Assembly: GCF_000026365.1 (NCBI RefSeq)
Contig: NC_012993.1
Span: forward strand, 806,001-870,000
Reading direction: 5' to 3'
Length of the DNA: 64,000 nucleotides
Origin: Zygosaccharomyces rouxii
Taxonomy: Eukaryota > Ascomycota > Saccharomycetes > Saccharomycetales > Saccharomycetaceae
Shown: positions 19,339 to 28,523 of the stretch, one piece after another
Layout of the letters: every line of letters begins with the position of its first letter
Numbering within the stretch: position 1 is the stretch's first letter
Made by a program: the position numbers and the translations under genes
The notes under the pieces: model-generated
What the model was told of the DNA's origin: nothing
Seen by the model: only the letters and a program-made list of their open reading frames with translations
Databases searched by the model: none

Positions 19339-19758
19339 TTACAGTATTGATGCGGAACTACTAAAACTAGCTGTAAAATCGTATAAGACTTGAGCAACCG
19401 CACAACAAAAAGGAATCCATGTCGACATTGAGAAAAGTCCCGATGAATAGATGTTACCAATCAAAAATCCTGTAATTGTACCAACTGCAACTCCTTGTAC
19501 ACCTCCATATGTGCAATAAAGCGCCATTATCCATAATCCACCTGCTTGCTTTCTATGTGAAAAACTTGCCCATAACCCTGTTAATGCGTAAAACCCAAAA
19601 TTGAATATTAATGACCAGTATAATGTGAATTTCCAAATAGCACTAACGTCATAAATAACGTGTAATGAAGTCCTGCTTTCTGTAGGCCAATAAAGCGATG
19701 GGAATGAAGGGGTTTCGTAGCCAACGGGGACGTCGTTGGTGGTAATAAAAGATCTCAT
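19339..19758 (-). CDS. MAY24: May24-like small membrane protein (YPR153W)
   Basis: 139 residues (S. cerevisiae about 140). It starts MRSFITTNDVPVGYETPSFP. Three or four hydrophobic segments follow: about 43-65 (FTLYWSLIFNFGFYALTGLW), 73-95 (GGLWIMALYCTYGGVQGVAVG) and 98-130 (FLIGNIYSSGLFSMSTWIPFCC). The block SGLFSMSTW-P is shared with YPR153W, a DUF-type membrane protein of unknown biochemical function, reported to affect vacuolar or amine phenotypes. As I recall, S. cerevisiae YPR153W has a 5' intron; here the frame is continuous from ATG and I find no GTATGT donor upstream. Lies 233 bp downstream of PRE9 on the same strand. Confidence 0.88.
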   Translation of the reverse strand: MRSFITTNDVPVGYETPSFPSLYWPTESRTSLHVIYDVSAIWKFTLYWSLIFNFGFYALTGLWASFSHRKQAGGLWIMALYCTYGGVQGVAVGTITGFLIGNIYSSGLFSMSTWIPFCCAVAQVLYDFTASFSSSASIL

Positions 19759-19991
19759 CCTCCTTACCAGCAGCTAAGAGGATAGTGGCAAGGAATCTTG
19801 CAAAGTATCAATTGCTCGTCGTTATTACTATTATATTTAGTTGTTGATATAGTTGTATATATGTAGTAGTATAGTTAATTTTAAGATTCCAAAAGGTTAG
19901 AATAGGTTATATCCCCCATGACTCAATCACGACACACGACCTTCAATTGGAACGTTAAAATACTGGAAGATTTGTACCAGTTTCAAGCATT

Positions 19992-20753
19992 TTATTCTTC
20001 ATCTTCATCTTCACCAGCCTTGGTGATACCATTTTTTACCAATAGAGTTTGGATTTCTTCAGGTTTGAACACTTTTTGGTACAATTTACCATTTTCACCC
20101 AATTTAATAGTAGCGAATTCGACCCTATCGTAAGTAAGAGCACTAGAATCTGTTGTTTTTGACAGAGTCTTTAGAGCTAATTCAATAGCACCATCAACCT
20201 TAATATCATCTTTATAGTCTACTTGTAGTAGGGTTTGAGCAGCTGAAGTATTAGCGCCCACACTAATGGCTTTCCAACCGGTGTAATTACCTGAAGGATT
20301 TGACGTATACAATTGGTAACCATAACGATCATCATAACCTGCGTAAATGAAGGAAACACCAAAAGGTCTTAAACCACCATGTTGAGTATAACCTTGTTTA
20401 ATATCACTTAACCTTTTCACCAAAATTTCTACAGGTATATCTTCGTTGTAAGTTTTGAGATAGTTTTGAGCATGGATTCTAGCAGTGTTTATTAGAATTT
20501 CAGCGTCTGATGTAAGACCCGCCACCGCAACTACAATCTTGTCATTCAACCTGTAAAGCTTTTCCGTTGAAGTATCTTGTTCCAGAAGTTTGCTAGTAAC
20601 TTTCCTTTCGGCTGCAAGTACAATTCCATCTTCAGCCATGATACCAATGGCAGTACCAGCATGTGAGATAGATTCTAATGCATATTCCACTTGGTATAGA
20701 CGACCCTCGGGTGAAAAGATAGTAGTTCTTGAATCGTATCTTCTGGATCCCAT
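19992..20753 (-). CDS. PRE9: Pre9, proteasome 20S alpha-3 subunit
   Basis: 253 residues (S. cerevisiae 258). The alpha-subunit signature YDSRTTIFSPEGRLYQVEYA is at residues 5-24. The KxxxYxxYxxxGHxx type residues expected of beta active sites are absent, as in all alpha subunits. VAGLTSDAEILINTAR, GGLRPFGVSFIYAGYD and DYKDDI are characteristic of alpha3. The acidic tail ends EDEDEE. In S. cerevisiae Pre9 (YGR135W) is the only non-essential 20S subunit and forms part of the alpha ring. A PACE element upstream indicates Rpn4 control. Divergent from URN1. Confidence 0.97.
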   Translation of the reverse strand: MGSRRYDSRTTIFSPEGRLYQVEYALESISHAGTAIGIMAEDGIVLAAERKVTSKLLEQDTSTEKLYRLNDKIVVAVAGLTSDAEILINTARIHAQNYLKTYNEDIPVEILVKRLSDIKQGYTQHGGLRPFGVSFIYAGYDDRYGYQLYTSNPSGNYTGWKAISVGANTSAAQTLLQVDYKDDIKVDGAIELALKTLSKTTDSSALTYDRVEFATIKLGENGKLYQKVFKPEEIQTLLVKNGITKAGEDEDEE

Positions 20754-20834
20754 TTTGTAAAGTTATTGATACGAGGTTCCTATTACTCTGATCAATTAAT
20801 CTTGTGAAAAGGTTCCTTTTAATGGTCTTCCTCC

Positions 20835-20843
20835 TTTGCCACC
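20835..20843 (-). promoter_or_regulatory. PACE element (Rpn4 site) of PRE9
   Basis: Minus-strand GGTGGCAAA, a perfect match to the proteasome-associated control element bound by Rpn4 in S. cerevisiae, 82-90 bp upstream of the PRE9 ATG. Confidence 0.92.
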
Positions 20844-20976
20844 GTATGTATGCGAGTGCGTTCAAGAGGCCTTAAAAGTTCGGGGAACTTTAACCCAATA
20901 TTGAAGCCACGGGTGATTTCTTACGAAAGCTCATCGCATATAGTTTAAAGCACAGAAAGAGTGTAATAAGGTGCCA

Positions 20977-22359
20977 ATGGCTCGTATCTGGCGCGAATAC
21001 GTTGCTCCTGATGGTAGGAAATACTATTACAATGCTGTTACCAAACAATCTACTTGGCATAAGCCAGAATCCCTTGATGAAATGGATGAGAATAGAGGAG
21101 TGAAAAGATTCAAAAAAATTGAATCAAAACCACATGTAGCTTTGGAGCTATACCACGGTTGGCACCTAGTAATCTGTGATACTGGCAAGAAGTTTTATTA
21201 CAATGTAGAAACCAACGAATCTGCTTGGAATCTTCCTGATGAAGGAAGTCGAAATCTAATTGATGCCTTGGATAAAAATAAATTAGTGGCACTAATAGGA
21301 TTGGCAAGAGGTTATTCACCTGGTGGATTGCACATTTATGAGGAATTGGTAACGGATTTGGTAAAATTGAGACAGGAAAGAGAAGCTAAGAGGGCAGAAG
21401 GAGATCAAGAGAAAGACGAAGCAACTGGGGAAGAGGTAAAGGATGAAGATGAAGAGAAAGACAAAGCAAATGGGGAAGAGGTAAAGGAAGAAGATCGGGA
21501 TCAGAATGATGGGGAGGATAATGATGCGCAAAATGGCTTAGTTGCAGGGTATAGTTCATCGTCAGAAAGTGAAGATGAAGGTGAAGGTGAAGGTGAAGGC
21601 GAGGAGCCGCTGAATATTCCAATAACGGAATCTGTCGAAGAACCTGTAGATATCTCTGGGGATAAAAAGGCACTATGGGATTTATTCACCAGGTATGACT
21701 TAAATCCTTATTCAGCTTGGCCATTTGAAATGAAAAAAATTCGTGATGATCCTGATTTCCTCAGAGTTTTAGATGATTCAGTTAGAGAGGATGTATTTGA
21801 AGAATGGTGTGCACATGCTATATCGGGAGACCAAGTTGAGCCAGTGGATGAGATAAAATCGGAAGATTTTGATGAAGAGGAGGATCTTGAACCCACAAAG
21901 TACCATTATTTGGCTCATATTGTTTCTAAATCAAATATTACTCCGACAACGATATTCATGGATATTAAAAATGATAACAAATCTTCATTCAAAAAATATA
22001 ATATTAAAGATTTTCTTACCTCCAAGAAAGATCAGGAATCATTTGTCTCGAAACTGTTATTTTATTATAAAAGGATGAAGTTGGAAGAAAGAAAAGAAGT
22101 ATTCGTCCAGCTTTTAAAACAAAACGGTAAGACGATCGAAGAAAACCTTTCTAATGACATGGATAAGGTGCGACACTGTCTGGCTCAAGAAATCGACTCT
22201 AATGATCCATATGCTGTAGAGACAAAACTTTTCAAGATGGAAAAATTCATGGGACTATGGGGGAATTTATCGGATTTAGTGGAAGAACCCAAATACTATA
22301 TTTTGGGCATTCGTGACAAAATGCTAGAATTGAACGATTATTTAAAAATATATGTATAG
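20977..22359 (+). CDS. URN1: Urn1, WW/FF-domain pre-mRNA splicing protein
   Basis: 460 residues from the ATG at 20977 (S. cerevisiae 465). The upstream in-frame GTG at 20971 is not a start. The WW domain is at about residues 4-33 (WREYVAPDGRKYYYNAVTKQ, STWHKP). A second WW-like stretch lies at about 55-86 (HGWHLVICDTGKKFYYNVET, SAWNLP). An acidic low-complexity region follows (about 140-225, with a GEGEGE run). An FF domain lies at about 229-285 (LWDLFTRYDLNPYSAWPFEM, DDPDFLRVL, VFEEWC), with a second possible FF-like helix set afterwards. Urn1 (YPR152C) is a Prp40/CA150-like protein found with spliceosome components. Synteny agrees. Confidence 0.94.
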   Translation: MARIWREYVAPDGRKYYYNAVTKQSTWHKPESLDEMDENRGVKRFKKIESKPHVALELYHGWHLVICDTGKKFYYNVETNESAWNLPDEGSRNLIDALDKNKLVALIGLARGYSPGGLHIYEELVTDLVKLRQEREAKRAEGDQEKDEATGEEVKDEDEEKDKANGEEVKEEDRDQNDGEDNDAQNGLVAGYSSSSESEDEGEGEGEGEEPLNIPITESVEEPVDISGDKKALWDLFTRYDLNPYSAWPFEMKKIRDDPDFLRVLDDSVREDVFEEWCAHAISGDQVEPVDEIKSEDFDEEEDLEPTKYHYLAHIVSKSNITPTTIFMDIKNDNKSSFKKYNIKDFLTSKKDQESFVSKLLFYYKRMKLEERKEVFVQLLKQNGKTIEENLSNDMDKVRHCLAQEIDSNDPYAVETKLFKMEKFMGLWGNLSDLVEEPKYYILGIRDKMLELNDYLKIYV

Positions 22360-22445
22360 TTACATTGATCTGGTATTACGGGCAAAGGTAATAGTAAAAT
22401 GAAATGAAATAATGTGCTACTACTAATAATAATAGGAATAATAAC

Positions 22446-25400
22446 CTACTCGTAGTGCTCGACGTTAGGAGGATAGTTATCTACCAGATAATCAAGGAGA
22501 CTCATTGGAGTCTCAGATTCGGGCAGAGGTAAAATCTCATTACCTTCGTAGACTACCTTACGCCCTATTAGCGGAACAGTAGTATCAAAGGAATATTTTT
22601 TAATGAAATTCCTCAACGCTACCACAGCAGCATTTTCCTCCTTGCGATGCATAACGGGTGATAAAAGACTTATTAGCTTTCGATTGTACTCCGAATCAAC
22701 AGCCTCATTCCCATTAATATTATCATTTTCAACCATACTAGATAACTTCTTATTAGAATCTGGTGGATTGTTACTCAACTCTTCATCATCCATTGGATCG
22801 CTATGCACTTCTGCTACCAGAGCTTTCAATTCAAAGAATAAATCTTTGGCCTCCGGTATAATGGCAATCCAATTCATCAAAAGCGTTTGCAATTCAAAGA
22901 CACATTCAGATTCACGGAAATCAAACTTACCCTTTTTAATGAAAGCTCTGACCATCAGGCAAATTAATTTCATGAGGCCTACTGCATAAAGAGACACATT
23001 GCCATTTTCACCATCGTTAATGGTAGCTTCATCTTCCATAGGTTCTTCACCTATCCACTCCTTGGATTTCTCCGTCAAAAAGATGGCGGCATTTGTGAAA
23101 AATTCTTGTAAAAGCATTTTAGTTTCAATGCTGGACAACTGTATCGAACCTTGTCTTGAAAAAGGCAAAGAAGTTCGTACTTCAGGGGCCTCCTTGGTCA
23201 TTTCGCTTATTGATTCGTCCCCATTATCATTTTCGTTGTTTTCATCAAAAGATTTCCTTAGGCCCATTACCAGTTCAAAAATGTAGTGAATCAAAGAGTG
23301 ATTTAATTCCATGTGGGTAATAAACCATATGAGAACTCTACGAAACCCACTACACATCAACATTTCATCCATCAGTCTCCATGCAACTTCGTGATTACAA
23401 TATACCATTTTTTCGAAAGTCGAATCTTTACACCACATCTCGTAAATATCATCAGGTGAAATATCTTTCAATTTGTCAATAACTTGAGAACCGCGGCTAC
23501 CATTTTGGTGATGAAGCTCTGTAATGTTACCTAAGACAATTTCATCTTGCTCGTTTTTCACACAGGTAGCCACAGAGCCTAAGAGAAGTAATGATTCTAT
23601 CTTGCTGAGACTTTGTTTGGTAGCTTTGTTTGTCAAAGAAATAATTGTGTTCGGATCTAAATCTTCAACGAAATGGTAGTTTGGTGAGTAGTAAAGATTA
23701 GACATCCGAGGAATATCTCTCCAATCTTTTCCACTGTAGTCAAATTCAAATGAACCTCCAGACCTAATTGCATGGGGTTTACCTGTCGTTGACATTGACA
23801 CTGATGTAGTTGGGTTTTGTTGTGGTAGAATTTGTTTTGGAGCTTTATGACCTTCGTATTCGTTTTCATAATCCTCATCCTCTAACATTTCATCGTCATC
23901 AAAAATGCAGTTACATCTTCTACCAAATCCTTTACGCGCATGAGTCTTCGAACTATCTGTGTAATCGTCATATTTGTCGAATCCTGAGTAATCTTCTTCT
24001 CTTGATGAAAGATCGTTATAATCTTCAAACTCATACTCGAACATGTATCTGACATCTTCGTCGAAACGGTCGCCCGGTTGTAAATCTGAGAAAAGGCTTG
24101 TGACATCTTCGAGTTCAGAACCAAGTGCTAATAGAGCAGCTGCATGTGATCTTAGTTCAGCGTAGAGCGCACCTTGACAAAGCTTTCTTCCGTGAGGAGA
24201 CATGAAAGTGTTCAATGATTCGTGCTTGATATCATGCTTAGTAGCCTCAACGTGACCGTTCAACACCGTAGCTACAATGGCCCTTAGGGCAGCAGCACCA
24301 CGAATAGTAGCACGTACCATTAAAGGTGTGTCAAACGTCTCGAGTTCTTCTTCGATACGATCAATTTCTAAACCAAGGAGAATGACACAGGTCAAATTTT
24401 TCCATAACGATATGAGTGATGATAGGAAAGGATTTAGTTGTATTGGCAAATGTTCATATAATTTGTATATTGTGTAAACGGCAATGATGTCTACCATGCA
24501 GATGAGTTCTAAATCCTGAGTATTAAATCCATGCGGTAACCATTTATCCAGCTGACTTCTCCAATCGACGTTATCGTCGCTATTGTTAATCGAATTTAGC
24601 CGCTCAAAATCGTCAAAGTTTAATCTAACCAAAGAGGCATCAATAATCTTTTGCATATTAAAACAAACATGGAATCTCCAATCACAACCTTCTTCGAATT
24701 CTAGAGTTTGCTGAATTTCAGGTGTCAAAAATCCCAAAAACATCTGATACAATAAATCGAGAGATATAACGTGTTTATCATTAGGTGCCGGTTGAGTCAA
24801 AGGATCCACTAGTCCGGCAACTATTTTAAATTGTAATTGTAATAATGGTGAAGATGAATTATTCAATTTTAAAACTTTCATTAGAATTTCATGTCGCACT
24901 GCTGCGTGAGACATTAAATTGGGCAATTCCAATGACCCATCCTGATTTAAATCAAATGAAAAAACTTGCTCATTTTGATTCACTTGATGATGATAGTTGT
25001 CTGAGTATTCTTCAAGAGCAGAACGATCTTCATCGCCATAGAATCCACTATTCAATGACGCCGAGGAAATATCTTGAATAGCAGAACGTATTTGATCTAT
25101 TATTTGTATCCTCTCCTCCTGATCGTTGGATTCGATTTGCGAAACCGCTTCTATTTCTTTATCGTCAGAGTCAATCAAATCGAACAAAATTTGTTGAGAC
25201 ACGAAGGGATGGTTGGAACCTCTTGTTTGTAAAGTGTACCAGGTGAAATAACCTGAGAAATCATAAACTCGATTGTAATTAATCACTGTGCGTTTTAAAT
25301 GAACGCCATTACCGTATGAAATGGCTCTTCTAAGCCATTTTTCACAAAGTGGTACCACTGCTAAGAAATAATCTACCAATAAGTTGTAACTGGGGTCTAA

Positions 25401-25988
25401 AATCAATTCTGCTGCTCTATATTTGGATTGTATCAAAAACGATAGCGGTACTTTCCACTCACACTGGTTAACATTTTCACAAGGTAACCATACATCTTCA
25501 TTCTTGAGTAGAAAATGCAAAAATTTTAAAAAGATATCATCATCACTTTGCCATTGGGATATCAAATCAGAATGTAATTTGCCCTTTCTTTCGACTTGTG
25601 CTAGCCATTTACGCTGATTCGAAATACATTTTGGAATTGATGGATTTGAACCAGACGGTTTTAAAAGTGCTAAAACTGAAAGACCAGCTCTTGTTGTTAA
25701 GAGAGCCACTATAACCATTTCTAATAACAACGAATATTTCAACTGTGGATCTTTCCAGCTCTTTGAGTCCCTTAATAACCTATCTAAAAATTCGAAACGA
25801 GCATCGTAATCTAATTCACGTTCAGCTAATAGTTCTTCCAGTGAAATCATCTTTAAATCTAACATGTCTTCATCTTTTAAAGCCCCTAAAGGTATATATT
25901 CTTCCTTATTAATGTTATTACCATTACCGTTGAATGCAGATTCTGTAACATTACTACTATTAGTCTTCGACTTCCGCTTCTTAACCAT
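22446..25988 (-). CDS. CAF130: Caf130, CCR4-NOT complex subunit
   Basis: 1180 residues (S. cerevisiae Caf130 1122). The N-terminus is basic and Asn-rich (MVKKRKSKTNSS). Most of the chain is helical with hydrophobic repeats and an acidic, Tyr-rich insertion at about 650-720 (RYMFEYEFEDYNDLSSREED), probably disordered. It ends TPMSLLDYLVDNYPPNVEHYE. I recognise no enzymatic motif. The assignment rests on overall character, length and synteny: YGR134W lies between YGR135W (PRE9) and YGR133W (PEX4) in S. cerevisiae, and this gene lies between the same two. Caf130 is a yeast-specific CCR4-NOT subunit. Convergent with URN1, 86 bp between stops. Confidence 0.9.
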   Translation of the reverse strand: MVKKRKSKTNSSNVTESAFNGNGNNINKEEYIPLGALKDEDMLDLKMISLEELLAERELDYDARFEFLDRLLRDSKSWKDPQLKYSLLLEMVIVALLTTRAGLSVLALLKPSGSNPSIPKCISNQRKWLAQVERKGKLHSDLISQWQSDDDIFLKFLHFLLKNEDVWLPCENVNQCEWKVPLSFLIQSKYRAAELILDPSYNLLVDYFLAVVPLCEKWLRRAISYGNGVHLKRTVINYNRVYDFSGYFTWYTLQTRGSNHPFVSQQILFDLIDSDDKEIEAVSQIESNDQEERIQIIDQIRSAIQDISSASLNSGFYGDEDRSALEEYSDNYHHQVNQNEQVFSFDLNQDGSLELPNLMSHAAVRHEILMKVLKLNNSSSPLLQLQFKIVAGLVDPLTQPAPNDKHVISLDLLYQMFLGFLTPEIQQTLEFEEGCDWRFHVCFNMQKIIDASLVRLNFDDFERLNSINNSDDNVDWRSQLDKWLPHGFNTQDLELICMVDIIAVYTIYKLYEHLPIQLNPFLSSLISLWKNLTCVILLGLEIDRIEEELETFDTPLMVRATIRGAAALRAIVATVLNGHVEATKHDIKHESLNTFMSPHGRKLCQGALYAELRSHAAALLALGSELEDVTSLFSDLQPGDRFDEDVRYMFEYEFEDYNDLSSREEDYSGFDKYDDYTDSSKTHARKGFGRRCNCIFDDDEMLEDEDYENEYEGHKAPKQILPQQNPTTSVSMSTTGKPHAIRSGGSFEFDYSGKDWRDIPRMSNLYYSPNYHFVEDLDPNTIISLTNKATKQSLSKIESLLLLGSVATCVKNEQDEIVLGNITELHHQNGSRGSQVIDKLKDISPDDIYEMWCKDSTFEKMVYCNHEVAWRLMDEMLMCSGFRRVLIWFITHMELNHSLIHYIFELVMGLRKSFDENNENDNGDESISEMTKEAPEVRTSLPFSRQGSIQLSSIETKMLLQEFFTNAAIFLTEKSKEWIGEEPMEDEATINDGENGNVSLYAVGLMKLICLMVRAFIKKGKFDFRESECVFELQTLLMNWIAIIPEAKDLFFELKALVAEVHSDPMDDEELSNNPPDSNKKLSSMVENDNINGNEAVDSEYNRKLISLLSPVMHRKEENAAVVALRNFIKKYSFDTTVPLIGRKVVYEGNEILPLPESETPMSLLDYLVDNYPPNVEHYE

Positions 25989-26549
25989 TGTAGAATAAAA
26001 ATAGTGTTATCACACTTTGGTAACTCAATAAAAGGCAGTACGCAATATATCGGTTGAAATCAGTCGCAACACATCGATTATCTTAAAATGCACGTCGAAA
26101 GGAAGATGGAAATATTCCTTTGCTGATTGTTTCCCTTCTTTCTCTTTTCTTTTTAGCGAAGATAAATTAAAAATGAGAAACTGAAACTGGATTTCACTAG
26201 ACGCCTACAACCTGCACTTTTGGTTAATTCAATAGGAAGTTTAAGACATAAGTTAACGCCATCGAATATTGAACCCGCCCACCTCATATGAGAAAGAGGA
26301 AGAGGTAAGGAAAAAAAAAAAGTCTCTATCATTTTATGACTTGTTACCCGGCTTTATAGCGTGGTGTGATTATCGCATGATATTCACGTGGTATCTATAT
26401 ATCTATATATGAAGGTGTATTATTGCATTATTGTATTATTGTACTGTTCATCTATTAAATGTATAATTGAATAGTTTGCCATTCACAGCTCGTATCAGGT
26501 ACTTGTTTTCTTTCTCAATCTGCATTATCGTTTAATTCGCTCGGATCCA
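25989..26549. other. CAF130 upstream region
   Basis: Contains a Reb1-like TTACCCG (26344-26350), a CACGTG (26385-26390), the tandem ATCTATATATCTATATATG at about 26395-26411, and a TATTGCATTATTGTATTATTGTA run. These are compatible with a promoter or nucleosome-free region. No conserved gene is seen. Confidence 0.5.
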
Positions 26550-26840
26550 ATGGATCCTACCTTTCTTGGACTATCTGAAATGCAACTTCAACTAACAAAA
26601 CGTTATCGGGCACAGACATTTAAAAATACACCCTATAATGATCCACAAGTAATTACGTACTCCATGGTGCATACGAGAGAGCTAGTCTAAGGCAAGGACT
26701 ATAGAAGGAGCAGATAAGTAAAGAAAGCACCAACCGGCAGAAATAGAGATAACAAGATTAAGAGAACGAGCGCTTATGGAATACGAAGACGTCCAATTGA
26801 GTCTTACTATGATGCACTATCTGGTCTTAATGCTGTATAA
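26550..26840 (+). pseudogene. 97-codon frame with two internal stops; possible decayed small gene
   Basis: From ATG 26550 one frame reads 46 codons (starting MDPTFLGLSEMQLQLTKRYR) to TAA at 26688. In the same frame come eight codons, a second TAA (26715-26717), and then 40 coding-like codons rich in K/R with an ordered end (GIRRRPIESYYDALSGLNAV) and a TAA at 26838. Both segments have protein-like composition, which suggests a single small gene broken by two stops. An intron removing the middle is an alternative, but I see neither GTATGT nor ACTAAC there. I recognise no homologue. Located 282 bp upstream of SUE1. Confidence 0.3.
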
Positions 26841-27122
26841 ACGTTATCTGTTGTCTTGATAAGTTCGTTATTCTATTATGGAGAAAGAGAGGAAATGAAT
26901 CATAAAAGTAGCACGTGATACAGTAGGGCCGATATTTCCACACCCCGAAATTTCCGAGACTTTCTGAAGGGTGCATTTCCAACAGAAGCATAGTCTGCAT
27001 ATATAAAACCGAGAACAAATTGATGATTTGAAATCATATGCTACTAATACCTCAGCTAATTGTCTTACCAAAATCTGCTGGCTAGATTAATACAAGGTGC
27101 ACACTACGAGTGAATCATTGAA

Positions 27123-27680
27123 ATGATGAGTAAACGGCTGTTTAGTACTGCTACTATTCGTAGCTTCAAGAGAAAGTGCTGTTCGAGTGATATATTTAGA
27201 TCTATGCCTCGGGTACCAACTACACAATTTTTAGAATCAAGAGAGTTAACGAGGGATATCCTATTTAGTGGTTATAGACCTGTCATGTATCCGGTAAAGG
27301 AGAATCCACTTTTCAAAGAACGCACGAGAAATGGGGAATTAACAGACGAGCTACAAAGTCGCCATAACAGTGGACTACGACAAGGGAGGACCCAGGAAGA
27401 GGAAAAGGAAAGTGGAGAAGAATATAGCGTTATTGCGGGTCCTCGAGGTTGCGGTGGTATTGCGTCTGGTGGTGCAAGTGGTACGTGGAGAAACGGTGCA
27501 AAAATGCCAAGTAAATTATTACCATACAGTTGGTGGTCGACTACGTCTATGGGTATGGAATTTTTCCCCGAGTGGGAAGGTGTTCCTAGGCATGTGGTTA
27601 GGAAACTGAAGCCGTTTGATCGTGGACACGATACCTTAGACATACTAGAATCTATAAAGGTTAATGGGAATCCGAAGTAG
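27123..27680 (+). CDS. SUE1: Sue1/Pet20-family mitochondrial protein
   Basis: 185 residues. A mitochondrial targeting-like start rich in R, K and S (SKRLFSTATIRSFKRKCCSS) precedes the Pet20 domain: VPTTQFLESRELTRDILFSG (about 31-50) followed by YRP and NPLF. A second conserved block near the end is LPYSWWSTTSMGMEFFPEWE, followed by VP. S. cerevisiae has two copies, SUE1 (YPR151C, degradation of unstable cytochrome c) and PET20 (YPL159C, respiratory growth); synteny with URN1 (YPR152C) favours SUE1 as the label, but this single gene probably represents both. Two adjacent ATGs (27123 and 27126) are possible starts. Confidence 0.9.
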   Translation: MMSKRLFSTATIRSFKRKCCSSDIFRSMPRVPTTQFLESRELTRDILFSGYRPVMYPVKENPLFKERTRNGELTDELQSRHNSGLRQGRTQEEEKESGEEYSVIAGPRGCGGIASGGASGTWRNGAKMPSKLLPYSWWSTTSMGMEFFPEWEGVPRHVVRKLKPFDRGHDTLDILESIKVNGNPK

Positions 27681-27907
27681 GGTACTGGTGCATTCGGAAC
27701 TAGAGGAAACGGGACAGAGCTTCAATTGTTTTATAGCGCTTTGATATTTAGGTTAGATTTTCGATATAAGGAGTTATCATTAGGAAGAATGTATTAGGAA
27801 TCTGATGCACAGGGTGGTTCACTGGATTTATCAATTTATTACTCTTTTTAAATGATATGAATTTGGAATTTGAACGGCATTTCCAGTCTTAGAATTAAGC
27901 TTTTAAA
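27681..27907. other. SUE1 3' region and tRNA 5' flank
   Basis: Short gap with no gene seen. Confidence 0.5.
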
Positions 27908-27980
27908 GGGCATGTGGCGTAGTTGGTAGCGCGCCCCCTTAGCATGGGGGAGGTCTTCGGTTCGAATCCGGACTTGTCCA
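27908..27980 (+). tRNA. tRNA-Ala(AGC)
   Basis: 73 nt, no intron, no encoded CCA beyond the discriminator A. The acceptor stem GGGCATG pairs with CTTGTCC apart from one U-U pair that also occurs in the S. cerevisiae gene. The anticodon loop TTAGCAT in a five-pair CCCCC/GGGGG stem gives AGC. The B box GGTTCGAATCC is present. A T7 run at 27984-27990 serves as the Pol III terminator. Confidence 0.97.
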
Positions 27981-28022
27981 ATATTTTTTTATCGACCAAA
28001 CAACCGACATATGCACGAAAGC

Positions 28023-28492
28023 TCATAATTTAGATTCTCTAGATTTAGTTACAGCTACACATTCTAATTCCACCTGAACTTTGGGATTTGGAAATGCTAC
28101 TACGATACAGCTTCTCGCAGGCTTCTCGGGGAAGTACTTTTGATAGATTCGATTAACAACTGGAACCAACGCAGGATCCTTTACAAATAGTAGCACCTTG
28201 ATTACACTGCTCAATGATGAACCACTTGCCTCCAAAACTTTTGACAAATTTTCAAATGCATTTTTAGTCTGTTCAGCTGGACATTCGGGCAATTGATCTT
28301 GATCATCAGTACCTAGACATCCGGATGTAAATACCAAATGGTGAGCAGAGGAAACCACAAATGCAGGTGATAGAAGAGGATTTGAAGTACCCAATTGATT
28401 CCAGTCAACTCTTGACATATTCGATGCTGTTCCTACTGTAGTTTTACAAAGCTTTGTAGTACCGTATTCCAAGTAGTAGTAACCCTTTCTCA

Positions 28493-28493
<1 letters not shown>
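28023..28493 (-). CDS. RidA/YjgF-family protein (Mmf1/Hmf1-like)
   Basis: 156 residues from ATG 28493, or 131 from ATG 28418, which gives MSRVDWNQLGTSNPLLSPAF. RidA features are present: VFTSGCLGTDD, QTKNAFENLSKVLEASGSSL, VIKVLLFVKD, and the ligand-binding Arg in KPARSCIVVAFPNPKVQVELE. RidA enzymes deaminate reactive enamines/imines formed by PLP enzymes. The sequence is not close to S. cerevisiae Mmf1 or Hmf1, so it is probably a separate paralogue, and none lies at this position in S. cerevisiae. The 25-residue N-terminal extension is basic enough to be a mitochondrial presequence, but the longer start directly abuts a T24 tract and the end of PEX4. I favour 28418 slightly. Confidence 0.85.

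Positions 28494-28516
<23 letters not shown>
28493..28516. repeat. T24 homopolymer between PEX4 and the RidA gene
   Basis: An uninterrupted run of 24 T on the plus strand. The PEX4 stop codon (28515-28517) overlaps its end and the longer RidA start codon overlaps its other end. On the transcribed strand this is a poly(A) leader or a poly(dA:dT) nucleosome-excluding tract. Confidence 0.9.

Positions 28517-28523
<7 letters not shown>

Noticed and set aside
19759..19990. Possible 5' intron in MAY24
   Set aside because: No GTATGT or GTACGT donor or ACTAAC branch is present upstream on the minus strand; the frame is continuous from ATG.
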